Under the pieces are notes generated by a model. It ran no database searches. It saw only the letters and a list, made by a program, of their open reading frames with translations, and had not been told where the DNA came from. A program made the translations under genes and the position numbers. Source: Syntrophomonadaceae bacterium (GTDB lineage Bacteria > Bacillota > Dethiobacteria > DTU022 > PWGO01). From it: DNA of 46,411 nt. The stretch is taken from NCBI GenBank assembly GCA_003554525.1, contig PWGO01000175.1, positions 1-46,411 of the forward strand, given 5' to 3'. Numbering within the stretch: position 1 is the stretch's first letter; each line of letters begins with the position of its first letter. Below, piece after piece: positions 28,228 to 36,725 of the stretch.

Positions 28228-29094
28228 TTATTTCCGATAAACACCTTTAAAACCTTCCCCTAAAACTTCAGTAGCGCTGCCCAGTATTATAAAAGCCTGG
28301 GGATCGGTTTCGTAAACTATGTTCTTTAAGTAAGCAACCTGCAACCTGGTAACCGCACACAAAACTAGCTCACGGGATTTACCGGTATAACCGCCCCTGC
28401 CTTCCAGGTAAGTTACCCCCCGGTCCAGTTCATCAAATATTTTTCGGGTTAACTGCTCATGTTTTTCAGATACAATTAAAGCTACTTTTACCTGCCCCAA
28501 CCCCTCCTGGAAAACATCAACGATTCTGCTACTGATAAACAGGGAAAGTGCCGCATACATGGCCGGCTCCAATCCAAATACCAGCGCCCCGGAAGCTATA
28601 ATTAAAATGTCACTGCCTATAAGCCCCTGCCCGGTGCTGATACCGGTCAGGCGATGAAGTAAAAGGGAACTTAAAGCAGTACCGCCGGTGGATCCGCGCG
28701 AATAAAAAACCAGCCCCAACCCCGTTCCCATGGTCAAACCGCCGTAAACTGAAGCAAGTAAAATATCCTCTTCCACCAGGGAGGGCAAAAAAGAAAAAAC
28801 CTCCACTGCAATCGGCAAAAGCAGAGTCCCCAGCAGGCTGTTAATAACCACTTTTTTACCCAAAATAAAATACGCGGCCAAAAAAAGGGGCAGGTTGGCA
28901 ATCAGTATGGTTAATCCTACCGGCAATCCGATATAGTAATACAATACAATCCCCAGCCCGCTAATTCCACCTGCAGCAAGCTGGTGAGGAATCAAAAACA
29001 GGTTTAAACTTGCCGCCACTATAACTACCCCGGCTACAATCCCGGTTATTTCTTTTATAATTCTGGTCCATCTACTGCTGCCCGGGTGGCTCAT
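28228..29094 (-). CDS. YitT-family membrane protein (DUF161/DUF2179)
   Basis: A 288-residue protein with five to six hydrophobic segments in residues 15-200 (GIVAGVVIVAASLNLFLIP, GGTALSSLLLHRLTG and others). It ends with a soluble DUF2179 domain at about 225-288 with YLEGRGGYTGKSRELV. The family is widespread in Firmicutes with several copies per genome; the function is not established. The ATG has AGGAG 8 nt upstream. It lies between the split transketolase and prfB without an obvious link. Confidence 0.85.
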   Translation of the reverse strand: MSHPGSSRWTRIIKEITGIVAGVVIVAASLNLFLIPHQLAAGGISGLGIVLYYYIGLPVGLTILIANLPLFLAAYFILGKKVVINSLLGTLLLPIAVEVFSFLPSLVEEDILLASVYGGLTMGTGLGLVFYSRGSTGGTALSSLLLHRLTGISTGQGLIGSDILIIASGALVFGLEPAMYAALSLFISSRIVDVFQEGLGQVKVALIVSEKHEQLTRKIFDELDRGVTYLEGRGGYTGKSRELVLCAVTRLQVAYLKNIVYETDPQAFIILGSATEVLGEGFKGVYRK

Positions 29095-29132
29095 TATATT
29101 TTCTCCTGTTTTATTCTCCCCAGATCATGGCA

Positions 29133-30267
29133 CTAAGATTCCCCGGCCCCGGATTGAGATCCGGATATCAGCCGCAGGTAGCTTTCCTGGAAATGATCAA
29201 TATTGCCATCCATTACGCTCTCTACGTTTCCTGCTTCCACCCCGGTACGGTGATCTTTTACCAGAGTAAAAGGATGAAAAGTATAGGAACGTATCTGGTT
29301 TCCCCAGGCAATCTCCCTTTGCTCTCCCTTCAGTTCTTCCAGTTCTTCTTCTTTTTGTTTCCTGTAGTATTCCGCAACACGGGCCTGTAAAATTCTCATG
29401 GCATGGTAACGGTTGCTGTGCTGGCTGCGCTCGTTCTGGCACTGTGCGACTATTCCCGTAGGAAGGTGGGTCATACGGACGGCGGAATCCGTGGTGTTAA
29501 CGTGCTGTCCCCCGGCACCCTTGGCCCGGAAAGTATCTACTTTTACCTCCTCCTGGTCGATATGGAACTCTTCTTCTTCTACCTCGGGAACCACTTCCAC
29601 GGAGGCAAAAGAAGTGTGCCGGCGCCCCTGGCTGTCAAAGGGAGAAATGCGGACCATGCGGTGTACTCCTTTTTCGGATTTAAGTAATCCGTAAGCATTT
29701 TTACCCTTAATCAGCAGGGTTACACTTTTTATCCCCGCCTCTATATCCGCAAGATAGTCCAGAACTTCCACTTCCATACCTTTTCTTTCCGCCCAACGCA
29801 GGTACATGCGCATGAGCATTTCAGCCCAATCCTGGGATTCCAGCCCCCCGGCCCCGGGGTTAATGGAAAAAATAGCATTGTGGGCATCGTAGCTGCCGGA
29901 AAACATTAATTCCAGCTCTAGTTGTTCCAGCTTTTTCTCCAGCTTTTTAATTTTTTGCCCCGCTTCCTCCGTTAATTCCCGGGCTTCATCTTCATTTTCC
30001 TGCGTCTCTTCTGAAAGCTGCAATAGCAGCTCGATATCTTCCGCCAGATTTTGCAGCTCTTCCACCCGGTTGACTTCCTCCCGCAAATGGTTGAGCTCCT
30101 GCATGCGGGTAGCCGCCCTGGAAGCATCATCCCAAAAAGAAGGATGTGAAGCTTCTTTTTCTAACTCCGACAGCCTGCCTTTTTTGTTTTCCAGGTCAAA
30201 GAGAAACCCTCAAATCAGATAAGCGGCTCTGCTGGTTTTGCAACCAGTTATAATTTTCCTTCCCCAT
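29133..30267 (-). CDS. prfB: Peptide chain release factor 2, with programmed +1 frameshift
   Basis: Releases peptides at UGA and UAA codons. The gene starts at ATG 30267-30265 with GAGGTG upstream, reads 23 codons (ending VSL) to an in-frame TGA at 30198-30196, and continues in the +1 frame (DLENKKGRL) for 354 codons, about 377 residues in all. RF2 identity is shown by the SPF anticodon-like motif in RISPFDSQGRRHTS and GGQ in GAGGQHVNTTDSAVR. The N-terminal coiled coil is intact in the shifted frame. It follows secA by 39 nt. Confidence 0.97.
30195..30210 (-). promoter_or_regulatory. RF2 autoregulatory frameshift site
   Basis: Minus strand codons TTG AGG GTT TCT CTT TGA followed by C. CTT-TGA-C is the slippery stop and AGGG at 30210-30207 is the internal Shine-Dalgarno-like stimulator, as in the known RF2 mechanism: low RF2 favours slipping past the stop. 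Confidence 0.93.
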
Positions 30268-30306
30268 GTCTACACACCTCTACTTTTCACACTAATTTAA
30301 AAAGAC

Positions 30307-33300
30307 TTATGCCCCACAGCATTTCTTGTATTTTTTCCCACTTCCACAAGGGCAAGGTTCATTCCTGCCTACTTTCGTAGACCTGGCGGGTTCGTTCTTT
30401 TGTCCTTCTTCCGCCTGCTCGCCCCGGGCTGTTGCTGTGCCCGAAGAGGCATGGGCCTGGCCGGTGGTGCCCTCGGGTTTTAGCTCGGTAGGCCTGGAAA
30501 CCACCGACTTCCTCTCCGGTGGCGCTGTTACCTTGACCCGGTAAACCCTGCGTACCACTTCGGACTCGATTTGCTGGATCATGGACTCAAACATGTTGGA
30601 AGCTTCCCGCCGGTATACCACCAGCGGATCCTGCTGGCCAAAAGCCTGCGTGTTGACTTCCTGCCGCAGCTCTTGCATGGCGTCTATATGCTCCACCCAG
30701 TATTCATCTACCGTGCGGAGCAGCACCACCCTTTCCAGCTCCCGCATTACCTCTTCTCCCATTTCTTCTTCCCGGACCTGGTAAAATGCACGTGCTTCTT
30801 CCTGCAGCACCTTCTCCATGCCCTCCGGCTCATACTCCAGCAAATCTTCCGGCTTTACTTTACCCGGGCGCAGAAAATACCTTTCGCCGTATTTAATTAA
30901 GCTCTTTAACTCTTTTTCTTCCCAGTAACTCTTATCCCCCAGGTAATACTGCAGGGACCTCTGGATCACCCTGTCCACCATGGTCATTACCGACTCTTTT
31001 ATATTCTCTCCTTCCAGGACTTTGCGGCGCTCTTCGTAGATTTTTTTTCTTTGGCGGTTGAGTACATCGTCGTACTGTAAAATATTCTTTCTTACCTCAA
31101 AATGGCGGGTTTCTACTTTTTTCTGAGCATTTTCTATAGAACGGCTTATCATGGGATGATCTATGGGCTGATCTTCGTCCACTCCCAGCTTATCCATCAC
31201 CGAAGAGATATTGCTGCCCCCAAACATCCGCATTAAATCGTCTTCCAGGGATATATAGAACTGGGAAGAGCCAGGATCTCCCTGCCTTCCCGACCTGCCG
31301 CGCAGCTGGTTGTCAATACGGCGGCTTTCGTGTCGCTCAGTGCCTATAACGTGGAGTCCCCCGAGCTCTACAACTTCCTGGTGTTCCCGGTCGGTTTGTT
31401 TCCTCATTTCCTCTATAAGGGTATTTAACCGTTCTTTGTTTTCTTCCCATATTTCCGGGGTTACTTCTGTCCCGTACTCCCTCTGAAGCTCCTTTTCAAG
31501 CTTCTCGCGGGCCATGTATTCCGGGTTGCCGCCCAAAACAATATCGGTACCCCGACCGGCCATATTGGTAGATATGGTCACCGCCCCTTTGCGGCCTGCC
31601 TGGGCAATAATTTCCGCTTCCCGCTCGTGGTTAACCGCGTTAAGAACATTGTGAGGGATATTCTGGCGCTTTAACATTTTGCTAAGCATCTCCGATTTTT
31701 CCACGGAAACCGTGCCCACCAGGAGGGGCTGCCCCCGCTGGTGCCTTTCTTTTATTTCTTCTACTACCGCCTTAAACTTGGCCCTTTCCGTTTTGTAAAT
31801 ACAGTCCGGAAGGTCCTCACGGATCATGGGTTCGTTGGTAGGGACCACCACCACGTCCATCTTGTAGATGTTTTGGAACTCTTCTTCTTCAGTGGCAGCG
31901 GTACCCGTCATACCCGAGGTCTTGTCGTACAGGCGGAAGTAGTTTTGGAAGGTTATGGTGGCCACCGTGCGGCTTTCCGGCTGCACCTTGACGTTTTCTT
32001 TGGCCTCGATGGCCTGGTGCAACCCGTCGGAATAGCGCCTTCCCCACATGAGCCTGCCAGTAAACTCATCCACGATTACTGCTTTACCATCCTGGACCAC
32101 GTAGTCGACATCTTTTTCAAAAAGAGAGTAGGCTTTTAACAGCTGGTGAATGGCATGCAGGTATTCTTCCGCAGAATGCCCTTCTTCCTGCTTCTTCCCT
32201 GTTTCTTCTTCTATCTCCTTTTCTTCGTCTTGCTCCTCCGGGAAGCCTTCTTCATGGTAATCTTCCTCGGAAAACTCCCCATCCTCTTCGCGGTCAAAAC
32301 CCAAAAACTTGACTAATTCCGGCTCTCCTTTTACCAGCTCATGATAACCCTGCTGGGAAATGTTCACCACCCTGGTAGCCTCGTCGATACTAAAATAAAG
32401 CTCCTCATCAAGCAAGTTTAACTGCTTTTCGTTCATCAGGCGGTGTTTGGTTCTTTCCACCTGTTTTTCTATGCCGGGCTCTTTAAGTAGCTTCAGCAAC
32501 TTTTTGTTCTTGGGATAGCCCCGGCGGGCCAAAAGAAGCAGCTCCCCGGCTTCTTCGATTTCTCCCTCTTCCCACTTTTTCTGCCCCTCTTCTATAACCT
32601 CGTTAACCTGGCGCCTTTGTTTACGGATAAGGTTTTCTACTGTATCCGTCCACCGGCTATAATCAAGGGAAGTTTCTACCTGGCTGCTTATTATTAAGGG
32701 GGTGCGGGCTTCGTCAATGAGGATACTGTCTACCTCGTCTATAATGGCGTAGTTGAGTTCCCCCTGGACCATTTCGCTTTTTTCCAATACCATCTTATCA
32801 CGAAGATAGTCAAAGCCGAATTCGTTGTTGGTGCCGTACACTATATCCGCCCGGTAATTTTTCCGCCTTTCTTTCTGACTCATTCCGTGCATAATTACCC
32901 CGACTTCCAGGCCCAAAGTGCTGTAAACCGGCCCCATCCATTCGCTGTCCCTTTTGGCCAGGTAATCGTTTACTGTAACTATATGCACGCCTTTCCCGCT
33001 CAGGGCGTTCAAGTAGGCAGGCATGGTAGCCGCAAGGGTCTTCCCTTCCCCTGTTTTCATCTCCGCCACTCTTCCCTGGTGCAGGACTACACCGCCCAGG
33101 ACCTGGACATCAAACGGGCGCATTCCCGTAGTTCGCCTGGCGGCTTCCCTGACCAGGGCAAAGGCTTCGTGTATTATGTCTTCCCAGGTAGCTCCATTCT
33201 GCAGCCTTTCCTTGAATTCTTCGGTTTTTTCCCTCATTTCTTCCAAAGTAAGCGACTGCATCTGTTCTTCCAGCTGATTTATTCTATCCACGTATTTTTT

Positions 33301-33366
33301 CCACAAGCGCTTGACGGTGCGCTCGTTAGAACCACCCATAATTTTTTTAAGGAGACTCAATGGCAT
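30307..33366 (-). CDS. secA: Preprotein translocase ATPase SecA, enlarged form
   Basis: The motor of the Sec pathway. Walker A MKTGEGKT is at 103-110, DEVDS at 210-214, followed by TPLIISS, DEFTGRLMWGRR, TGTAATEEEEF, NMAGRGTDI and the C-terminal zinc motif NEPCPCGSGKKYKKCC. At 1019 residues it is far longer than typical Firmicutes SecA (about 840). The extra length lies mainly at about 248-312 (helical, charged) and 358-400 (very acidic, E/D-rich), plus a Ser/Ala/Gly-rich linker before the zinc motif. The ATG has GGAGG only 3 nt upstream; TTG at codon 3 is an alternative start. It likely heads a secA-prfB operon. Confidence 0.96.
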   Translation of the reverse strand: MPLSLLKKIMGGSNERTVKRLWKKYVDRINQLEEQMQSLTLEEMREKTEEFKERLQNGATWEDIIHEAFALVREAARRTTGMRPFDVQVLGGVVLHQGRVAEMKTGEGKTLAATMPAYLNALSGKGVHIVTVNDYLAKRDSEWMGPVYSTLGLEVGVIMHGMSQKERRKNYRADIVYGTNNEFGFDYLRDKMVLEKSEMVQGELNYAIIDEVDSILIDEARTPLIISSQVETSLDYSRWTDTVENLIRKQRRQVNEVIEEGQKKWEEGEIEEAGELLLLARRGYPKNKKLLKLLKEPGIEKQVERTKHRLMNEKQLNLLDEELYFSIDEATRVVNISQQGYHELVKGEPELVKFLGFDREEDGEFSEEDYHEEGFPEEQDEEKEIEEETGKKQEEGHSAEEYLHAIHQLLKAYSLFEKDVDYVVQDGKAVIVDEFTGRLMWGRRYSDGLHQAIEAKENVKVQPESRTVATITFQNYFRLYDKTSGMTGTAATEEEEFQNIYKMDVVVVPTNEPMIREDLPDCIYKTERAKFKAVVEEIKERHQRGQPLLVGTVSVEKSEMLSKMLKRQNIPHNVLNAVNHEREAEIIAQAGRKGAVTISTNMAGRGTDIVLGGNPEYMAREKLEKELQREYGTEVTPEIWEENKERLNTLIEEMRKQTDREHQEVVELGGLHVIGTERHESRRIDNQLRGRSGRQGDPGSSQFYISLEDDLMRMFGGSNISSVMDKLGVDEDQPIDHPMISRSIENAQKKVETRHFEVRKNILQYDDVLNRQRKKIYEERRKVLEGENIKESVMTMVDRVIQRSLQYYLGDKSYWEEKELKSLIKYGERYFLRPGKVKPEDLLEYEPEGMEKVLQEEARAFYQVREEEMGEEVMRELERVVLLRTVDEYWVEHIDAMQELRQEVNTQAFGQQDPLVVYRREASNMFESMIQQIESEVVRRVYRVKVTAPPERKSVVSRPTELKPEGTTGQAHASSGTATARGEQAEEGQKNEPARSTKVGRNEPCPCGSGKKYKKCCGA

Positions 33367-33370
33367 TTCC

Positions 33371-33412
33371 CTCCATATATCTATCTATCTATATATATAT
33401 ATCTATATATAT
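33371..33412. repeat. TATC/TA microsatellite directly upstream of secA
   Basis: A tract of TATC tetranucleotides and alternating TA lies within 5 nt of the secA start region and ends at its ribosome binding site. The remaining gap to 33716 holds a likely secA promoter (33632-33660) and otherwise nothing recognisable; no leader peptide of useful length was found. Confidence 0.9.
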
Positions 33413-33631
33413 CCTGACTTCCTGCAAGCTACCGGTACATATTTATCCTGCGGATCGGTGCTGCTTTCTTATTTTACCACCTGACGGTTATGAACACAAG
33501 GAGCCCTCTAAAACAGCAGTTAGCTGGTTAGTAAAGAAGAGGTGAGGAGTTGAAATGGTGTAAAAGTACTCTTGTCAAACGGGTTAGTATATATACCTAC
33601 AATTTGGGACCGAAAATATCTTCCGTGTAAT

Positions 33632-33660
33632 ATTATAGTTGTTTTGTGATAATAGGGCAA
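33632..33660 (-). promoter_or_regulatory. Probable sigmaA promoter of secA
   Basis: TTGCCC (33660-33655), 17-nt spacer, TATAAT (33637-33632) on the minus strand. It would give a leader of about 260 nt before secA, unusually long. Confidence 0.5.
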
Positions 33661-33716
33661 TTTACTTGTTTATAAGAGATTAAAAAGAAGGGATTAAACC
33701 CCCGCCTGCTCCAGTA

Positions 33717-34841
33717 TTACAGGCTGCCTTCCACGCCACGCCCCGCCAGTTCATCAGTCAGGGCCCACAGGCCACCGGAAACCAGGGAATGCCCACCCAG
33801 TATGACCGGTATGTCGCATTCCGTAGAAAGCCTGGTGAATTCTTTAATCCAGGGATCTTTTATCTGTTCCCAGCGTCCCAGGTCAGAAAGGAATCTCTCT
33901 TCTACCGAAGGGTTTAATTTAAAATGGGCAAATAAAACGCGGCTGTCTATAAACGCCACCCGGGCTACCCGCTCCAGGTAGTTAAAAAAAGGGGCCAGAC
34001 CCGCGCTTTCCATGAGGTGACCCAGAAGCGATTCAACTTCACCCGCTTCCAGCCTCCCCAGGGCTTTCATTCCCCGCTCCTCCGAAAAAATACGTAGCCT
34101 CAGCTTGAGGTGGTTATTAATATGAGCAATAACGGGTGCTCCAACCCTGCCCACAAGGGCGGCTTCCAGGTAGTAACCCTCCAGTACTTCTATGGCTTTT
34201 TCCAGGGGAGAAAGGTCCAAACCGGAAGAACGCAGCGCCTCCCTGGTTCGGGGGCCTGAAGTGCTTAAACAGCCCAGCACCATGTAATCCGTGGGGGTAT
34301 CCAAATCGAATAAAACCCCGGAAGTAGGAGGAAGCAGTTCCATGGGAAGGTTGCCGTAATCCCTTAAATCCACCGCCAGGCTGTTATCCATGGCGGGCAA
34401 GGGTATCCTTCCCAGGGTTTCTCCCGGTGAAAAAGCTACCAGGTCAGAAGACTGCACGTTATTGGTACAAACCACGGCATCTTCGGAAAGAAGCAAATTA
34501 AATATATTATTTAATTCCTCCCGGCTTAACAAGGGGAAAACCGCACTTCCCAGGTAAAGCACTTTTTCCATGCGGTAATGTGCAACCATGCTGTAAAGCT
34601 CTTTTCCAAAGTGAAAGGGATAAGTAGAACGGTGAACTTCAACACCGGGAATAAATGAAGCCTCCCTTAGAAGTTCCTCGTAGTTGGTAACCAGCACTAC
34701 CCTCTCTACTGCCCGGGGAAACTGCAGTAACTGGTGGATATTATCCTGCAGTACCGCTTTCCTGACTTGCAGTAGCTCTTTTTCCACAGAAGAAAGGGAG
34801 GCACCCCCTTCAAAAATCACCACGTTTATTTTGTGGGACAT
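33717..34841 (-). CDS. Uncharacterised 374-residue protein, possible nucleotidyltransferase-like N-terminus
   Basis: I do not recognise this family. Residues 1-200 resemble in outline a MobA/CofC-type nucleotidyltransferase fold: a start NVVIFEGGASLSS, a strand VERVVLVTN, LYLGSAVFPLLSREEL where such enzymes have the metal-binding segment, AVVCTNN, and FDLDTPTDYMVLG matching the D-x-D-T-P-x-D motif of that superfamily. The usual glycine-rich LAGGxSxRMG loop is not present. The C-terminal half is helical with no known motif. It has no membrane segment or signal peptide. The ATG has AGGAG upstream; it lies 27 nt after hpf and may be co-transcribed with it. Confidence 0.8.
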   Translation of the reverse strand: MSHKINVVIFEGGASLSSVEKELLQVRKAVLQDNIHQLLQFPRAVERVVLVTNYEELLREASFIPGVEVHRSTYPFHFGKELYSMVAHYRMEKVLYLGSAVFPLLSREELNNIFNLLLSEDAVVCTNNVQSSDLVAFSPGETLGRIPLPAMDNSLAVDLRDYGNLPMELLPPTSGVLFDLDTPTDYMVLGCLSTSGPRTREALRSSGLDLSPLEKAIEVLEGYYLEAALVGRVGAPVIAHINNHLKLRLRIFSEERGMKALGRLEAGEVESLLGHLMESAGLAPFFNYLERVARVAFIDSRVLFAHFKLNPSVEERFLSDLGRWEQIKDPWIKEFTRLSTECDIPVILGGHSLVSGGLWALTDELAGRGVEGSL

Positions 34842-34868
34842 TTACTGCTCCTGTAAGAGTTTTTTGTA

Positions 34869-35402
34869 TTAGTATTCGGGCTCAATAAGGCCGTAGTTGC
34901 CGTCTTTGCGCCGGTAAAGTACGTTTATAGTCTCCGTTTCGGCGTTCATAAAAACAAAAAAGTTGTGCTCCAGCAGGTTCATCTGGAGTATTGCTTCTTC
35001 CACGTCCATAGGTTTTAATAAAAACCTCTTGGTCCTGACTACCCTGGGCTCTTCATCTTCTTCTTCCCCCGGGGTAAGAATTTCGTTTACCGAACGGATA
35101 CCGCCTTGCTGCAGCCGTTCCTGCAGCTTATCCTTGTACTTGCTTACCTGCTTTTCCAGTTTATCCACCATCATGTCTATGGAAGCGTACATATCCCCCG
35201 TTGCTTCTTCGCTCCTGAGAATCAAGCCATTGAAATGCACCGTAGCTTCCACGATATGAGCCCCACCGCCGGCTACATTCAAAACCACCTGCACCTGGGT
35301 GTCTTCGTCAAAAAACTTATCCAGCTTTTGCAGCCTTCCGTAAACGTGCTCCTCCAAAGCCGGGGTGACCTCAATATTTTTACCTCTTACATTAACAATC
35401 AT
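34869..35402 (-). CDS. hpf: Ribosome hibernation promoting factor, long form
   Basis: Dimerises and stores 70S ribosomes as 100S particles in stationary phase. The 177-residue length marks the long form. The N-terminal S30AE domain (about 1-100) has VRGKNIEVTPALEEHV and DMYASIDMMVDKLEKQVSKYKDKL; a linker is followed by the dimerisation domain VRTKRFLLKPMDVEEAILQMNLLEHNFFVFMN. The ATG is preceded by a GGGGGA stretch. A sigmaH-type promoter lies about 60 nt upstream, which fits the known stress and stationary-phase control of the Bacillus homologue. Confidence 0.96.
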   Translation of the reverse strand: MIVNVRGKNIEVTPALEEHVYGRLQKLDKFFDEDTQVQVVLNVAGGGAHIVEATVHFNGLILRSEEATGDMYASIDMMVDKLEKQVSKYKDKLQERLQQGGIRSVNEILTPGEEEDEEPRVVRTKRFLLKPMDVEEAILQMNLLEHNFFVFMNAETETINVLYRRKDGNYGLIEPEY

Positions 35403-35460
35403 CTAAGCATGTCCCCCTTTAGACCTTTGATGTTTTAAATTAGTGGTTTTAAAATATACT

Positions 35461-35485
35461 ATTCCCCAGTTTATTAAAAAATCCT
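35461..35485 (-). promoter_or_regulatory. SigmaH-type promoter of hpf
   Basis: AGGATTT (35485-35479), 14 nt, GAAT (35464-35461) on the minus strand. Sequence and spacing are those of the B. subtilis spoVG sigmaH promoter as I remember it. The predicted start gives a leader of about 50 nt before hpf. It would imply a spo0H-bearing, probably spore-forming host. Confidence 0.55.
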
Positions 35486-35519
35486 GTCTTACCAGTAATA
35501 AGTTTCAATATTATTGTAA

Positions 35520-35556
35520 CGAGAAAATGACCCCGTGTCACCACAGGATCATTTTT
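35520..35556 (-). terminator. Terminator after the cold-shock gene
   Basis: Minus strand AAAATGATCCTGTG, loop GTGA, CACGGGGTCATTTT: a long near-perfect stem ending in a T-run, 40 nt past the csp stop. Confidence 0.75.
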
Positions 35557-35593
35557 GCTTGCTAAATGGCTAAACCCAAACTCGCTCACGGAG

Positions 35594-35791
35594 CTATAAC
35601 TTAACCACATTAGCAGCTTGAGGGCCGCGGTTTCCTTCCACTATGTCAAATTCAACTTTTTGACCTTCCTGCAGGGTTTTAAAGCCTTCCTCCTGGATAG
35701 CGGTATAGTGGACAAAAACATCGTCACCGCCCTCTTGCTCGATAAACCCGTAACCTTTCTCCTTACTAAACCACTTTACTGTACCTAACAT
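35594..35791 (-). CDS. Cold-shock domain protein (CspA/CspB family)
   Basis: A single OB-fold RNA chaperone of 65 residues. RNP1 KGYGFIEQ and RNP2 VFVHYTAI are present, in the context [15 protein letters not shown] choose the ATG at 35791-35789 (MLGTVKW), 7 nt after AGGAGG; an ATG two codons earlier is too close to the ribosome binding site, and the longer frame to 35839 lies mostly in the mRNA leader. A strong promoter lies 60-90 nt upstream and a terminator follows, so it is a monocistronic unit. Confidence 0.96.
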   Translation of the reverse strand: MLGTVKWFSKEKGYGFIEQEGGDDVFVHYTAIQEEGFKTLQEGQKVEFDIVEGNRGPQAANVVKL

Positions 35792-35849
35792 GAACATTCC
35801 TCCTAAAATCTTTAATTCCGTGAGCTGAGTCTGACTCACTAGTAAAAAA

Positions 35850-35878
35850 AGATTACCACAATACTTTTTTTATGTCAA
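35850..35878 (-). promoter_or_regulatory. Strong sigmaA promoter of the cold-shock gene
   Basis: TTGACA (35878-35873), exactly 17 nt, TAATCT (35855-35850). The leader downstream contains the near-palindrome GTGAGTCAGACTCAGCTCAC at 35838-35819, a possible operator or cold-responsive leader structure. A second TTGACA on the plus strand (35885-35890) lies back to back with it. Confidence 0.8.
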
Positions 35879-35972
35879 TCAATCTTGACACTATTTTTAA
35901 CCGGTATACATATTTTAAATTTTAGCTGCTTTCAATTGCCCATTAAGCCTGAATAACTACTAAAGTATAAAA

Positions 35973-36695
35973 CTAATTGCTCCACCCCTGGACAGCTACT
36001 GCAGCTCCCAAAAACCGGGCAGCCCCGGCCTGCAGCAGCAAGTGGGAAACTTCTTCCATGGTAGCTCCGGTAGTCACTACATCGTCTATTACCAGGAGAG
36101 TCTTGCCTTCTACAGGGCTACCCTTTTTTAAGGAAAAAGCTTTATGTATATTTTCCCTTCTTTCCCGCCGGTTAAGGGTAGCCTGGGCTTCAGTAGGCCA
36201 CTTCCTGATCATGGTTTCCAGCAGGGGCAGGTTTAACACGGCAGCTGCTTCGCGGGCCAATAAAAAAGACTGATTGTATCCCCGGCTTTTTTCCTTCCAG
36301 TGGTGAAGGGGAACAAAAGTCACCAGGTGGGCCGGCGCTTCCTGGTATACAGGAAGGGAAAGTAAAAACCGCCCCAACATTTTCCCCAGCTCCCCGGAAA
36401 GCTGGGGCTGGCGGTAGTATTTTAAACGGAGTATGGATTTTTTCCACAGGCCCCGGTACCAAAACAGCCCGAGTAAGGGATGTGCTTTCATCTTTCCACA
36501 GCAACAATTGCTGTTTTCCCGGGATCTGTACCCGCACCAGGGGCAAAACAGACCTACTTTTTCCACCCTGCCGGAGCAAAAATAACACAGCCTCTCATCT
36601 TTTACGTTAGCAGGCAGCCTGCTGCTGCAAACAAAACAGCGGGGAGGAAACAGAATATCCAGCAGATGGTCATTTAAATACCGTTTAAGCAACAT
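35973..36695 (-). CDS. comF: ComF-family phosphoribosyltransferase-like protein
   Basis: A 240-residue protein with an N-terminal zinc-ribbon (CFVC, CYFC, CPWC, CCCGK in residues 17-65) and a phosphoribosyltransferase-type domain with VTFVPLHHWKEKSRGYNQS and the PRPP loop LLVIDDVVTTGAT. ComF family members take part in DNA uptake during natural transformation in Bacillus, but the family occurs widely where competence is not known. The ATG at 36695-36693 is chosen because AAAGGTGG lies 6 nt upstream; 13 extra codons of an upstream frame overlap the direct repeats. Confidence 0.92.
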   Translation of the reverse strand: MLLKRYLNDHLLDILFPPRCFVCSSRLPANVKDERLCYFCSGRVEKVGLFCPWCGYRSRENSNCCCGKMKAHPLLGLFWYRGLWKKSILRLKYYRQPQLSGELGKMLGRFLLSLPVYQEAPAHLVTFVPLHHWKEKSRGYNQSFLLAREAAAVLNLPLLETMIRKWPTEAQATLNRRERRENIHKAFSLKKGSPVEGKTLLVIDDVVTTGATMEEVSHLLLQAGAARFLGAAVAVQGWSN

Positions 36696-36725
36696 GCCGT
36701 TCCACCTTTCATAATAAACCCTCTT

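Noticed and set aside
33367-33631. SecM-like arrest peptide in the secA leader
   Set aside because: No initiated frame of useful length was found in the leader; the ATG near 33445 stops after three codons.
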